64,000 nt of DNA, from contig CAVSTF010000015.1 in assembly GCA_963730785.1 (NCBI GenBank), positions 372,001 to 436,000 on the forward strand, read 5' to 3'. Positions within the stretch are counted from its first letter, which is position 1; each line of letters starts with the position of its first letter. The notes below the pieces were generated by a model, which did no database searches, was not told the DNA's origin, and saw nothing but the letters and a program-made list of their open reading frames with translations. This document shows positions 1 through 8,443 of this stretch, one piece after another. The position numbers and the translations under genes are program-made. This DNA is from Bog-473 sp963730785 (GTDB lineage Bacteria; Actinomycetota; Acidimicrobiia; Acidimicrobiales; RAAP-2).

Positions 1-1074
1 AGTTCTTAATGGACTATTGGGTGCACTCGGGAGTTCGGTGAGTCTGTCTGCAGTTGGATACCAAGGACTGGCTTCCACCGGGGTGACTTTGAGCCAACTG
101 ATCGCCGCTTCAGGAGGAGTGCTGACTACCGAGCAATGTGCTGCCGGCATCTATCACGGGCAAGCAACTCGCACAGTTCCTCGGGTCGGCGCTTTCAACT
201 CAGGCAGCGACGCTCACAGCCAATGGCCAGAGCGTGCCGTCAACGCTTACTCAGGCCATCAACGCATTCACGACACTCACGCCTGGGGTATCTGCGCCGA
301 CGACAATCACCCTGTGTAAAGTCCTCACCGTCAACGGATCCGGTTGCACTGTCTCCCAAAGTGCATTGGCGACGAATGTGAACGTCCTGCAGACGCTTAC
401 CACCGAGGCTGAGATTGCCAATGGGACCAGCGCAGTTGACCTGGGACGTGGATTGGCCTTCCCAATGTGACTGATGCCAAGCTGACCACCAGTCTGATTC
501 AGCCGCCACAATATGGCTATGGTCCGGTCGGAACAACCGCCACGACCGCTCAGCTCACCACAACCTTGACGCTCAAGCTCCCGGTCGGAATCCTGCCGGT
601 TGTCACGATCACGCTTGCCCATTGCCGGCGCTCAAGGAACAGCGACCCTCAAGCGATCGGCTTGCGGAATGATCAGGCCACATCAGTACAGATTGGCGCT
701 GTGACAAACGCCATCACTGAGGGCAGCACTTCGCCGAACGAGCCGCTGGTAACCGTGCTCGGTATCTTCCCATCGGACTCCCCTTTCGATCGGTGGAGTC
801 TCGGGGCCACGTTGACCTTCACGCCGCCCCCGGCCTTTGGCCCGACTGACACTCAGACCGTCGGGTCGACGTCGCCCACCATCAATATTGGCTGGCGGAC
901 TGACAGCGGCCTCGGCGTTCTTTTAAGTGGGCTCATCAGTCCCATCACTACGGTGATCAATGCTCTGACCGGAGGAGTTCTCACCCAGGTGCTCCAAGCC
1001 TCGGTGTATCGGTCGGTAACGCGACCGTGGCGGCTACTGGTGCTCTCTGTGATGCTCCCGTACTGGTGGGTTGA
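1..1074 (+). CDS. TadG-like membrane-anchored pilus-assembly protein (3' part, frameshifted)
   Basis: This is the C-terminal part of a protein whose start lies left of the window. It reads in three frames: from base 2 to about 135, then to about 455, then on to a stop at 1072-1074. Near the left edge comes a stretch with GSSVSLSAVGYQGLA and VTLSQLIAA, like the conserved helix-rich part of TadG-type Flp pilus proteins. The middle has IQPPQYGYGPVGTTA, and the end, after a further frame change near 1000, reads ATGALCDAPVLVG. These pieces match the TadG-family layout, which is why I join them. TadG-type proteins are anchored in the cell envelope beside tad/Flp pilus machinery. The prepilin peptidase immediately downstream supports that role. 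The breaks are most likely sequence errors; a decayed gene cannot be excluded. Confidence 0.6.
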
Positions 1075-1076
1075 CC

Positions 1077-1746
1077 GTGAACATTCCACTCATTGGAGGA
1101 ACTCTGGTCGGCTTGGCGCTGGGAGCATCCCTGCTGCCGGTCACCCGGCGAGAACTGGCGGCCGCAGTTGCCCGCAGTTCGGAGACCGAGAGTGTCACGT
1201 CCCAGTCGATGGTCAAGTGGCATCGGATTGCCCTCGTCCTTGTTTCCGGACTCGCTCCGGGATTGATTCTGGCCGAGCGGGGTGGTCGGTCGTGGCGATT
1301 CCACCGCTCGTCATGCTGGTGGGGCTGGTGCAGCTGGCCTATTGCGACCTGACGAACTTCCTACTGCCCAAGACCATGGTCCATGCCACCACGCTGGCCG
1401 TTGCGGTCAGTGTCGTTGCCGTCGGGGCCGCCCACCACGACTGGCACCGGGCGATGAATGCCGGCATCGGAGGCGCCGCTCTCTTTGCGCTGCTGCTGGC
1501 CATCAACCTAATGAATCCCAAGTGGATGGCGTTTGGTGACGTCCGATTGGCTCCCGCCGTCGGTCTCGGATTGGGTTGGATCAATCTCACTGCGCTCTTT
1601 CAGGGCTTCCTGCTGGCCAACCTACTGACTGCAGTGGTGGGCATCACCCTGATGGCCGTCCAGCGAGGCAGATCGAAAGACAGCAATGCCATTCGGTCTC
1701 TACTTGGCCATTGCCGCGCGCAGCCGTACTCTTCTACTGGAGCTAG
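1077..1746 (+). CDS. Prepilin peptidase (A24 family, TadV/CpaA-like), frameshifted
   Basis: An aspartyl membrane protease that would cleave leader peptides of type IV/Flp prepilins. The first part (GTG at 1077) encodes a hydrophobic segment starting NIPLIGGTLVGLALGASLL. Near 1280 the frame shifts to a multi-pass part with the two family aspartate motifs: YCDLTNFLLPK (an Asp followed by the usual N-P/K turn) and FGDVRLAPAVGLGLGW, equivalent to the GxGD motif. A second one-base insertion near 1714 hides the end; removing it gives PFGLYLAIA...LFYWS and a TAG at 1744-1746. The gene begins three bases after the TadG-like stop, so the two are probably co-transcribed. Its stop shares four bases (CTAG) with the stop of the convergent L,D-transpeptidase. 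Family assignment is firm from the two motifs; the exact start (TTG 1071 or GTG 1077) is not. Confidence 0.75.
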
Positions 1747-3254
1747 TCGACCGTCACTAACGAGCCGATGGTCATATAGGGCCATACGATCGACGCCGCC
1801 GTCAACGGAAGTTCGACGCAGCCGAGACTCTGTGGATCGCCGTAGGAAGTCCTCGGCATGTAGTGCAGGGCATCGCCACCATTGAAATAGGCCACGAACT
1901 GCACCGGATCGGCGTAGGTGGTGCCATTGGGATTCGTGCCGCGCATCACCTGGTTGCGCAAACGCAAATAGACCGGGAAGGTACCCTTCGCCGTGGGCGT
2001 CCCGGCTCCGCCCGTGTTGGCCGCTGTCATCTCCACAATCGACCCGTTGTGCCAAACGATGAGGGACTCTGGTGCACTCTCACTGGCCACGGCGTAGGAG
2101 TAGCCATTGGGATTTGAGCCCGGGCCTGAAGGGTCATTGCTCGCGGCCTGCAACGCGGCAATTTCGGCCGATGAGACAGAACCATCAGTAGGTAACCCGA
2201 CAACGGACTCGAACGCCATGATCGCCCCACGTGCCATGGCGTTGTTCTGCCCTGGAGCCCATTGTGCGGCCAATGTGGCTGGTGGTGCCCAGCGCCATTC
2301 GAATTCACCATGAGTCCACGTAAAGGGCAGATATCCCAAGTTGGCAAGCAATTCTTCCTGCCCCAGGATGGTGTTGATGGGATCAGTGGCTCCGTAAGCC
2401 ACCCAGTAACCGCCCGGCCGAGGCGCCATGCCGACAACCGGTGCGTCGAGTGGTCCTCCGGACGCCGCGCCATAGGACGGCGCATCGCCAAAGCTAAAGA
2501 TGCCGCCATCGGATGCCACCATTCGGTAGCCAGCCCCATCGGGACTGGTGGTCATCCCAACGACCGGCTGCGCCAAGGTGGTTCCGCCCATGCTGCCGAA
2601 GAAGCCAGCATTGCCGAAGCTAAAAATGCCTCCGTCGGCAGCAACGAGCCAGTAGCCATTTCCGCTGGGGTTCGCGGACATCCCAACCACCGGCTGGTTC
2701 AGAGTTTTGCCGCCCATGCTGCCCAAGAATCCCGCATCGCCGAAGGCGAACACGCCGCCGTCCGACGCCACCAGCCAATAGCCAAGTCCGTCACTGGTGG
2801 CAGCCATGCCGACAATCGGCTCATTGAGCCGTATGGCTCCGGTGGAGCCGAAGAAACCCGCATCACCGAAGGTAAAGATTCCGCCATCGCTTCCCACGAG
2901 CCAGTAACCACTGCCATCGGGTGTCGACGCCATTCCTACGATTGGTGCCTGCAAGGCTCCACTCAGTGAGCCGTAATTCACCGCGTCACCTTCGCCCGTC
3001 ACTTGACCGGTGGATGAAGTAACCCAGTAGCCGTTGCCACTGGACGGCGAGGCGATGGCGGCAATCGGACCGACCAGACCGGCCGTGTCGCCCACGACAC
3101 CGGCCGCTGATCCGAAGGCCAGAACCGAGTTCGGAGCCTCAGACGACGCAGCCGAGGAAATGCCGCCGTCCACTACGACCGACAAAACGGATAGCAGCAG
3201 TCCGGCGGCGAACGCCGCACGAAACAGGTGAGAACCAGGTTTGTGATTGGGCAT
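1743..3254 (-). CDS. Secreted L,D-transpeptidase (YkuD) with N-terminal GYWLV repeats
   Basis: About 503 residues. ATG at 3254 is preferred to the upstream in-frame start because it opens a normal signal peptide (MPNHKPGSH, then FRAAFAAGLLLSVLSVVV). Residues about 55-290 hold five to six copies of a roughly 42-residue unit with core GYWLVASDGGIFSFGDAGF, probably blades of a beta-propeller-like surface domain. A helical peptidoglycan-binding-like stretch follows (AMARGAIMAFESVVGLPTDG). The C-terminal about 110 residues form a YkuD catalytic domain: a His in ALHYMP and the nucleophile in SLGCVELPL, matching the family's H-x(14-17)-S/T-x-G-C pattern. YkuD enzymes make 3-3 cross-links or attach proteins to peptidoglycan outside the membrane. 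It converges on the prepilin peptidase with a CTAG stop overlap. Domain calls are strong; the role of the repeats is inferred. Confidence 0.85.
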   Translation of the reverse strand: MPNHKPGSHLFRAAFAAGLLLSVLSVVVDGGISSAASSEAPNSVLAFGSAAGVVGDTAGLVGPIAAIASPSSGNGYWVTSSTGQVTGEGDAVNYGSLSGALQAPIVGMASTPDGSGYWLVGSDGGIFTFGDAGFFGSTGAIRLNEPIVGMAATSDGLGYWLVASDGGVFAFGDAGFLGSMGGKTLNQPVVGMSANPSGNGYWLVAADGGIFSFGNAGFFGSMGGTTLAQPVVGMTTSPDGAGYRMVASDGGIFSFGDAPSYGAASGGPLDAPVVGMAPRPGGYWVAYGATDPINTILGQEELLANLGYLPFTWTHGEFEWRWAPPATLAAQWAPGQNNAMARGAIMAFESVVGLPTDGSVSSAEIAALQAASNDPSGPGSNPNGYSYAVASESAPESLIVWHNGSIVEMTAANTGGAGTPTAKGTFPVYLRLRNQVMRGTNPNGTTYADPVQFVAYFNGGDALHYMPRTSYGDPQSLGCVELPLTAASIVWPYMTIGSLVTVD

Positions 3255-3350
3255 TGCGTTTTCCCATCGCCAAGGGATAGTTGCAATCAGATTGAAGGGA
3301 CTCGAGACGATACCCCTCGAGGGCGGCCTCAATGCTGGGCGGCCAGTCGC

Positions 3351-4721
3351 TTAGGCGGCGACCACTCGCACGTTCTGGGCTTCTTCGCCTCTGCGACCAG
3401 TGGCGACGGTGAACTCGACCGTCAGGCCTTCCGCCAAGCCTTGACGCTCATCACCTTCAATCTGGGTGTGATGCACGAAGAGGTCGTCTCCGCCGTCACG
3501 GGCCAGGAAGCCGTAGCCCCGGGCGCCATTGAAGAACTTCACGGTGCCGAGGAGCTTCTTGGGGTCCCCGTTGCTTTTCGGGCGTTCGGGAGCTGACGCC
3601 ACGACCATCGGCGTCGAGAATGGAGCCGTAAAACCGAGTTCCATACCGAGGGCACGCTGGATGGCCTTCGTTTCCTTCTGCTGCTCATCGGTCACGAGTG
3701 AGACGACGTTGCCTGAACGACCGGCCCGGCCGGTGCGACCTGAACGGTGCACGTAGTCGGTGTGATCGCCCGGCGGGTCGAAGTGCACGACGCAGGGAAG
3801 GTCGTCGACATGGATGCCACGGGCCACCACGTCGGTGGCGACCAGTGCGTCGGTCCGACCCTTGGTGAATGACTCGAGTGCCTTCTCACGCTGACCCTGG
3901 GTGCGGTCACCGTGCATGGGCACGGCGCGTACGCCATGGGTTTGCAGCTGGCGCACGACACGGTCGGCGCCCCTCTTGGTCCGGCAGAACACGAACGCCT
4001 GGCCATGCTCGGCAATGAGCTTTGCCACCACGGTCACTCGATCGGACCGATCGACTTTCCAGAAGTGGTGCGTGACATCGGCCTTCTTGCTTTCGTCCGG
4101 CTCGATGTTCACCCGCACGGGATCGTGCTGGTAGTTGCGAATGATTGATTCGACCTCTTTGCCGATGGTGGCGGAGAACAGCAGCACCTGTCGGTTGGAC
4201 GAGGTCTGGTCCAAGAGTCGCTTGACGGCCGGAAGGAATCCCATGTCCGACATGCGGTCGGCTTCGTCCAACACGACCGTGGTGACATCGTCGAGGCGAA
4301 TGTCGCCACGGTCGATAAGGTCCTCAAGGCGCCCCGGGCAGGCCACCACCACGTTGACACCCTTGTGAAGTGCCTTTACCTGGTCGCGGTATCCCGTTCC
4401 ACCGAAGATGGAAACAATCCGCTGGCTGTCCTTACCCATGAGCGAGCCGAGCACGGCATGCACTTGCGAGGCCAGTTCCCGGGTCGGCACCAGAATGAGT
4501 GCACGAGGCCGACGAGGGCGAGATTGGGTCAAGTTGGCCACGATCGGCATGCCGAAGGCGAGCGTCTTTCCGGAACCGGTAGGTGCTTTGCCGCAAATGT
4601 CCTTGCCGGCGAGCGCTGGAGGAATGGTGGCCGCTTGGATCGGCAGAGGGCTTTTGATGCCCATGTGTTGCAACCGCGCGTTTATGTCCGCGGAAACGCC
4701 AAGATCTAGGAAGGAAGAAAT
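3351..4721 (-). CDS. DEAD-box RNA helicase fused to a C-terminal cold-shock domain
   Basis: ATP-dependent RNA remodelling enzyme of about 456 residues. Motifs in order: Q motif (GIKSPLPIQAATIP), Walker A (APTGSGKT), PTREL, a variant GG, DEAD as VLDEADRM, SAT, then the second RecA domain with ARGIHVDDLPCVVHFDPP and HRSGRTGRAGRSG. The last about 70 residues are a complete cold-shock domain (GTVKFFNGARGYGFL with RNP1-like residues, then DDLFVHHTQIEG). Such a domain is normally a free 67-70 residue protein, so this looks like a helicase/RNA-chaperone fusion. The start is awkward: the first in-frame ATG/GTG/TTG lies inside the Q motif (TTG at 4673). The in-frame upstream peptide SSFLDLGVSADINARL looks like normal helicase N-terminus. 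I therefore place the start at ATT 4721, seven bases after GGAG; a miscalled ATG is equally possible. Confidence 0.85.
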   Translation of the reverse strand: MSSFLDLGVSADINARLQHMGIKSPLPIQAATIPPALAGKDICGKAPTGSGKTLAFGMPIVANLTQSRPRRPRALILVPTRELASQVHAVLGSLMGKDSQRIVSIFGGTGYRDQVKALHKGVNVVVACPGRLEDLIDRGDIRLDDVTTVVLDEADRMSDMGFLPAVKRLLDQTSSNRQVLLFSATIGKEVESIIRNYQHDPVRVNIEPDESKKADVTHHFWKVDRSDRVTVVAKLIAEHGQAFVFCRTKRGADRVVRQLQTHGVRAVPMHGDRTQGQREKALESFTKGRTDALVATDVVARGIHVDDLPCVVHFDPPGDHTDYVHRSGRTGRAGRSGNVVSLVTDEQQKETKAIQRALGMELGFTAPFSTPMVVASAPERPKSNGDPKKLLGTVKFFNGARGYGFLARDGGDDLFVHHTQIEGDERQGLAEGLTVEFTVATGRRGEEAQNVRVVAA

Positions 4722-4853
4722 GTCGAAACTCCAGTCGAGTGATGTACGGCCTACTCGAACAAGATTTTCGAACGGGCCCCCCTGAACGAATGCTCAAGGG
4801 CGATACACATGTTAGCAGAGAATCTGTATCTTTCGCGACGCGAGCGCCGGCCT

Positions 4854-6251
4854 CTACCGAACGTGGGGTGAACCCGGTGCCACTTTTGGCCAACTCAATT
4901 CTCGTTCGGCGATCAAAGCCAGGTCCAAAAGCAGTTGCTCGCGATGATGGCCGGCCAGTACTTGGAGCCCAACGGGCAGACCGTCCACCAGGCCGGCAGG
5001 AATGCTCATTGATGGGCTTCCGTTGAGATTTGATGGGGCGGTGAGCGCTGCGTTGTTCATGATGGCGCGTGAGAACCCGATCTCATTGATGAGATCAGCG
5101 CCTGGAATCGTGAATGGCGGAGGTCCCTCGGCGGCGAAGGCGACGTCGGGCGTGCATGAGCACATGACGAAGTCAGCTTCGGCGAACAGATCAGCCATCG
5201 CTTCGTTCAACTGACGTCGATAGGACTCGACGGAGGCCGCCTTCTCCAAGTTGTATCGCTGCATGGCCCCTTCCAGGCCCATTCGCATTTCCGGCGAGAG
5301 CTCATCGATCCGATCCGGATATGCACTGCCCAAGTCGGCCACGAACGCCACTTGGCCTGCCATGGCCCATTGTCCGCGCAGGGGCGGCAGCGTCGGGATG
5401 ACGTCGACCACCCGCAATCCCGCCACTTCGGCCAAGTGTTCAGCGGTGGCTACCACCTGGTCGCTGACTTCACCCCGCACGCGAGCGATACCAAGGTCAG
5501 GGAGGATGGCCACCGTCATGCCCTTCAAGTCATGCGTTCCGAGGTCGGCTTCCCACCCACTGACGGTTGGCAGACTGGAGGGGTCGCGCTGATCGAAGCC
5601 ATTGCAGGCGTCGAAGTACCGAGCGGTGTCTCGAACCGATCGAGTGAGGCAGCCGAGAGCGGTCGTGGTGGGCTGCAACCCGGCCCATGGTCCCTTGGGT
5701 ATGCGCCCGTAAGTGGCTTTGAGTCCGAACAGTCCGGTGAGTCCGGCAGGGCCACGAATCGATCCACCACCGTCGCTGCCGGTTGCGATCGGGAGTAATC
5801 CTCCGGCGACCGCTGCTGCCGTACCTCCGGAAGACCCGCCTGGCGTGCGCTCCTGGTTCCAGGGATTGCGAGTGGTGCCGTGCAGCTCCGTCGAGGTGCA
5901 ATTGATCCCCCCGAATTCACTCGCCGTGGTTTGCGCCGCCAACACGGCCCCCGTAGCTCGGAGCCGTTCCAGCGACGTGTGGTCGTACTCCGACACGCGG
6001 TCCTTGAAGAGCATCGACGCCTCGGTATAGGGCCAACCCTCTACCCGCTCGAGTTCCTTGACGCCGAACGGCACCCCTCCGAAGGGTAGGGAAATGTCAG
6101 CCGACTTCGCCGCCTCACGCGCCCGATCGAAATCAGTGAAGCTGAATGCGTTCAGGGGCGACTCCCCTATGGCCTCAATGCAGGCGTCGAGGGCCTCAAG
6201 CGGTGAAATGTCGTCTGGCTCGAAAGGCATCGACCAGGCTGCAGGCGTCAT
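4854..6251 (-). CDS. Amidase signature family enzyme
   Basis: A 465-residue cytoplasmic amidohydrolase of the amidase signature family, without signal peptide. The Ser-cisSer-Lys triad is visible: Lys in PFGVKELERVEG, the glycine/serine-rich stretch TPGGSSGGTAAAVAGG, and GSDGGGSIRGPAGLTG with the nucleophile. The length suits a stand-alone amidase. GatA is unlikely because no gatB/gatC neighbours it. The C-terminus GLQVLAGHHREQLLLDLA is typical of the family. Substrate cannot be told from sequence; the family hydrolyses amides such as indoleacetamide, nicotinamide or nitrile-derived amides. It is divergent from the D-threonine-aldolase-like gene with 86 bp between starts, room for back-to-back promoters. 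The frame is intact. Confidence 0.85.
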   Translation of the reverse strand: MTPAAWSMPFEPDDISPLEALDACIEAIGESPLNAFSFTDFDRAREAAKSADISLPFGGVPFGVKELERVEGWPYTEASMLFKDRVSEYDHTSLERLRATGAVLAAQTTASEFGGINCTSTELHGTTRNPWNQERTPGGSSGGTAAAVAGGLLPIATGSDGGGSIRGPAGLTGLFGLKATYGRIPKGPWAGLQPTTTALGCLTRSVRDTARYFDACNGFDQRDPSSLPTVSGWEADLGTHDLKGMTVAILPDLGIARVRGEVSDQVVATAEHLAEVAGLRVVDVIPTLPPLRGQWAMAGQVAFVADLGSAYPDRIDELSPEMRMGLEGAMQRYNLEKAASVESYRRQLNEAMADLFAEADFVMCSCTPDVAFAAEGPPPFTIPGADLINEIGFSRAIMNNAALTAPSNLNGSPSMSIPAGLVDGLPVGLQVLAGHHREQLLLDLALIAERELSWPKVAPGSPHVR

Positions 6252-6337
6252 CCATCCAGGGAGTGGTCATATCCGGGACGGTAATCCGTGGAAGTACGTT
6301 CTGCTCATGAGTTCGGCGTGTCGGTACGCTGCAATCA

Positions 6338-7330
6338 GTGCATACAACTGAACTCACGACGCCCGCCCTCTTGGTTGAACGCAGCGTGTTGGACCACAAC
6401 GTGGCCACCATGAGCGAAGCCCTTCCCGGAGCAAGGCTGCGACCACACGTCAAGGCCCACAAATGCACGGAACTGGCAGCGCAGCAGGCGGCCGCTGGTC
6501 ACCGCAATTTCACCTGCGCCACCATCGGAGAAATGGAAGGTATGGCCAGAGCCGGATTGGGTGATGACCTCCTCTTGGCCAATGAAGTCGTCGACGCCAC
6601 CCGCCTCGGCACCCTCGTTCGATCGGGCGCTCGAGTCACGGTGGCCGTCGATTCGGAGGCCACCATCTTGGCGGCAGCGACCGCCCGTATTCCAGAAGTC
6701 CTCATCGATGTCAATGTGGGACTACCTCGCTGCGGCTGCCGCCCCGAGGACGCCGGCCGTCTGGCCGACCTGTCCCGTCACCATGGGCTCGAGGTGAGGG
6801 GTGTCATGGGGTACGAGGGTCACATTGTCGGCCTAGAGGATCGTGGCACGAGGGCCGAGCAGCTCGAAACCTCAATGGGATTGCTCCAGTCCGCCCATGA
6901 CCTCGTCGGGGGCGACATCATGTCGGCGGGCGGTACGGGGACTTTCGATCTCAATACATGGGCCAATGAAATTCAGGCGGGTTCCTACGTATTGATGGAC
7001 ACCGCTTACGGCAAGCTCGGATTGCCCTTTGGCCAGGCACTTTTCGTATTGGCCACAGTGATCTCGGTGTCGAAAGGTTGGGCCGTGGCCGATTGCGGCC
7101 TCAAGGCGCTCGGCATGGATCACGGTGACCCATCGATCAATGATGCGACCGTCCTCTTCTGCTCCGATGAGCACGTGATCTTTGTGCCGAACGAACCAGT
7201 AGCAGTCGGCGACCGGATTCGCGTGATCCCGGCCCACGTCGACCCAACGGTGGCCTATCACCAGCAGATGTTCCTGATCGCGGAGGACGAGGTACTCGAC
7301 TCGTGGCCGATTGATTTACGCGGCTGGTGA
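6338..7330 (+). CDS. D-threonine aldolase / D-serine dehydratase-like fold-III PLP enzyme
   Basis: 330 residues, intact. The N-terminal alanine-racemase-like barrel carries the PLP lysine in RPHVKAHKC. The C-terminal beta domain contains IPAHVDPTVAYHQQ. In this family the metal beside PLP is held by a His and the residue two positions later: His-x-Cys in eukaryotic D-serine dehydratase, His-x-Asp in bacterial D-threonine aldolase. Here it is His-Val-Asp, favouring the aldolase type (retro-aldol cleavage of D-threonine or related beta-hydroxy-D-amino acids to glycine plus aldehyde). The family facts are known; the substrate is inferred. It faces away from the amidase and overlaps the end of the convergent lactonase-fold gene by 15 bp. 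Confidence 0.8.
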   Translation: MHTTELTTPALLVERSVLDHNVATMSEALPGARLRPHVKAHKCTELAAQQAAAGHRNFTCATIGEMEGMARAGLGDDLLLANEVVDATRLGTLVRSGARVTVAVDSEATILAAATARIPEVLIDVNVGLPRCGCRPEDAGRLADLSRHHGLEVRGVMGYEGHIVGLEDRGTRAEQLETSMGLLQSAHDLVGGDIMSAGGTGTFDLNTWANEIQAGSYVLMDTAYGKLGLPFGQALFVLATVISVSKGWAVADCGLKALGMDHGDPSINDATVLFCSDEHVIFVPNEPVAVGDRIRVIPAHVDPTVAYHQQMFLIAEDEVLDSWPIDLRGW

Positions 7331-8026
7331 TGCCGGTTCCCACACTGAGAGGTCATGGGCGAAGACAACTCGGGCGGGATCAAAACTCAGCAGTGTCTCC
7401 ATCCATTCGGAGACCGGAGGCAGGGGCTCAGCCAGACCATCTACGTGAGCCTGGTATGCCAGGGCGTCAGAGCCAAATAGTGAGGCATTGTCGTGTGATT
7501 GTCCGGCGCAAACGACCGTCCCGTCGGTGCACCGGATAATGAGGGACTGGTGACCCTGGACGTGCCCGGGAGTCGGCACGAGGTGTAGATCAGGCAAGAG
7601 TTCGACCTTTCCGCTGACCGACTCGTAGGTGATGTCGTCGTCGATCAATTCCGGAAGCGTGTAGTCATCCCGGCCACGGGCCCACGCCAACTCGCTCTGT
7701 TGAACAAATATCGGCCGACCCTTCAGCTGCGGGTTGCCACCACTGTGATCGAAATGAAGATGGCAATTGGTGGCCCACCGCACATCGTCCAGCGTCACTC
7801 CGCATGCGTCCAAGGCCGAATGAAGTGGGCGGCGCACCGGTCGGTAGTGGGCATCAAGATCTTCGTAGCCTCCGCCGATTCCAGTATCGAAGAGGAAGTA
7901 ACCCGACGACTGGCGTACGAGATACCCGAGAACAGGTTCGACTCTGGGCAATCCCGAATCGGTTTCCTCGCCTGGGCGGACGAAGTACCCGAAATTAACC
8001 CTCCGTATGTCCGATTGCGTCAGCAC
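7316..8026 (-). CDS. Metallo-beta-lactamase-fold hydrolase, AHL-lactonase-like
   Basis: About 236 residues if it starts at GTG 8026, which is preceded by GAAAG at a suitable distance. Longer in-frame readings run into csoR and are unlikely. The metal motif is NCHLHFDHSGGN (HxHxDH), followed by TPGHVQGHQSL with the next His, an Asp in VVCAGQSHDNASL and a late His in VVFAHDLSVW. Spacing and the early stretch LGYLVRQSSGYFLFDTGIG are as in the N-acyl-homoserine-lactonase branch of the superfamily. A general lactonase or other hydrolase is equally possible. It is divergent from csoR, and the CsoR-type palindrome lies about 85 bp upstream of its start, so shared metal control is conceivable. Confidence 0.75.
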   Translation of the reverse strand: MLTQSDIRRVNFGYFVRPGEETDSGLPRVEPVLGYLVRQSSGYFLFDTGIGGGYEDLDAHYRPVRRPLHSALDACGVTLDDVRWATNCHLHFDHSGGNPQLKGRPIFVQQSELAWARGRDDYTLPELIDDDITYESVSGKVELLPDLHLVPTPGHVQGHQSLIIRCTDGTVVCAGQSHDNASLFGSDALAYQAHVDGLAEPLPPVSEWMETLLSFDPARVVFAHDLSVWEPASPAA

Positions 8027-8109
8027 CAAAGCCAGTCTTTCATTCCGAACACCCAGGTCACCCGCTAATTCAACCCACCCGTAGTGGGGTGCGACTGAGC
8101 GCCTGTTAT

Positions 8110-8128
8110 TATACCCCATAGGGGTATA
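8110..8128. promoter_or_regulatory. CsoR-type operator
   Basis: Perfect inverted repeat TATACCCC-ATA-GGGGTATA, 15 bp upstream of the csoR ATG. It closely resembles known CsoR operators of the form ATACCCC...GGGGTAT. CsoR tetramers bind such sites and release them on Cu(I) binding. The site probably controls csoR and the downstream permease, and might also affect the divergent lactonase-fold gene. A strong ribosome site (AAGGAG) follows at 8133-8138. Confidence 0.85.
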
Positions 8129-8143
8129 GGGTAAGGAGCTGCC

Positions 8144-8428
8144 ATGCGACCGGGATACATCGACAACAAGGAAGCCGTCCAGCAGCGACTGCGCCGCATT
8201 GAGGGCCAGGTCCGGGGCATACAACGAATGGTTGACGAGGACCGGTACTGCATCAACATCCTGGAGCAGGTCTCGGCCGTCACTAAGGCGCTACAGGCAG
8301 TCGCGCTCGAGTTGCTCGACGACCACATGGCCCATTGTGTGGCCGACGCCGTTCGCCAAGGCGGTGAGGAAGCGACCGCAAAGCTGAACGAGGCATCCGC
8401 TGCCATCGGCAGACTCGTCCGTTCTTAG
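8144..8428 (+). CDS. csoR: CsoR/FrmR-family metal-sensing repressor, copper type
   Basis: 94 residues, all-helical DUF156 protein. The copper ligands of CsoR are all present: Cys in DRYCINILEQ on helix 2 and the His-x3-Cys pair in DDHMAHCVADAV. This C-H-C set distinguishes CsoR from FrmR or nickel sensors of the same fold. The start ATG has AAGGAG six bases upstream. The operator described at 8110-8128 lies directly upstream, so it most likely represses its own operon until Cu(I) accumulates. The permease with a YHS tail begins 15 bp downstream. The frame is intact. Confidence 0.92.
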   Translation: MRPGYIDNKEAVQQRLRRIEGQVRGIQRMVDEDRYCINILEQVSAVTKALQAVALELLDDHMAHCVADAVRQGGEEATAKLNEASAAIGRLVRS

Positions 8429-8443
8429 TTCTGGCATACATCC

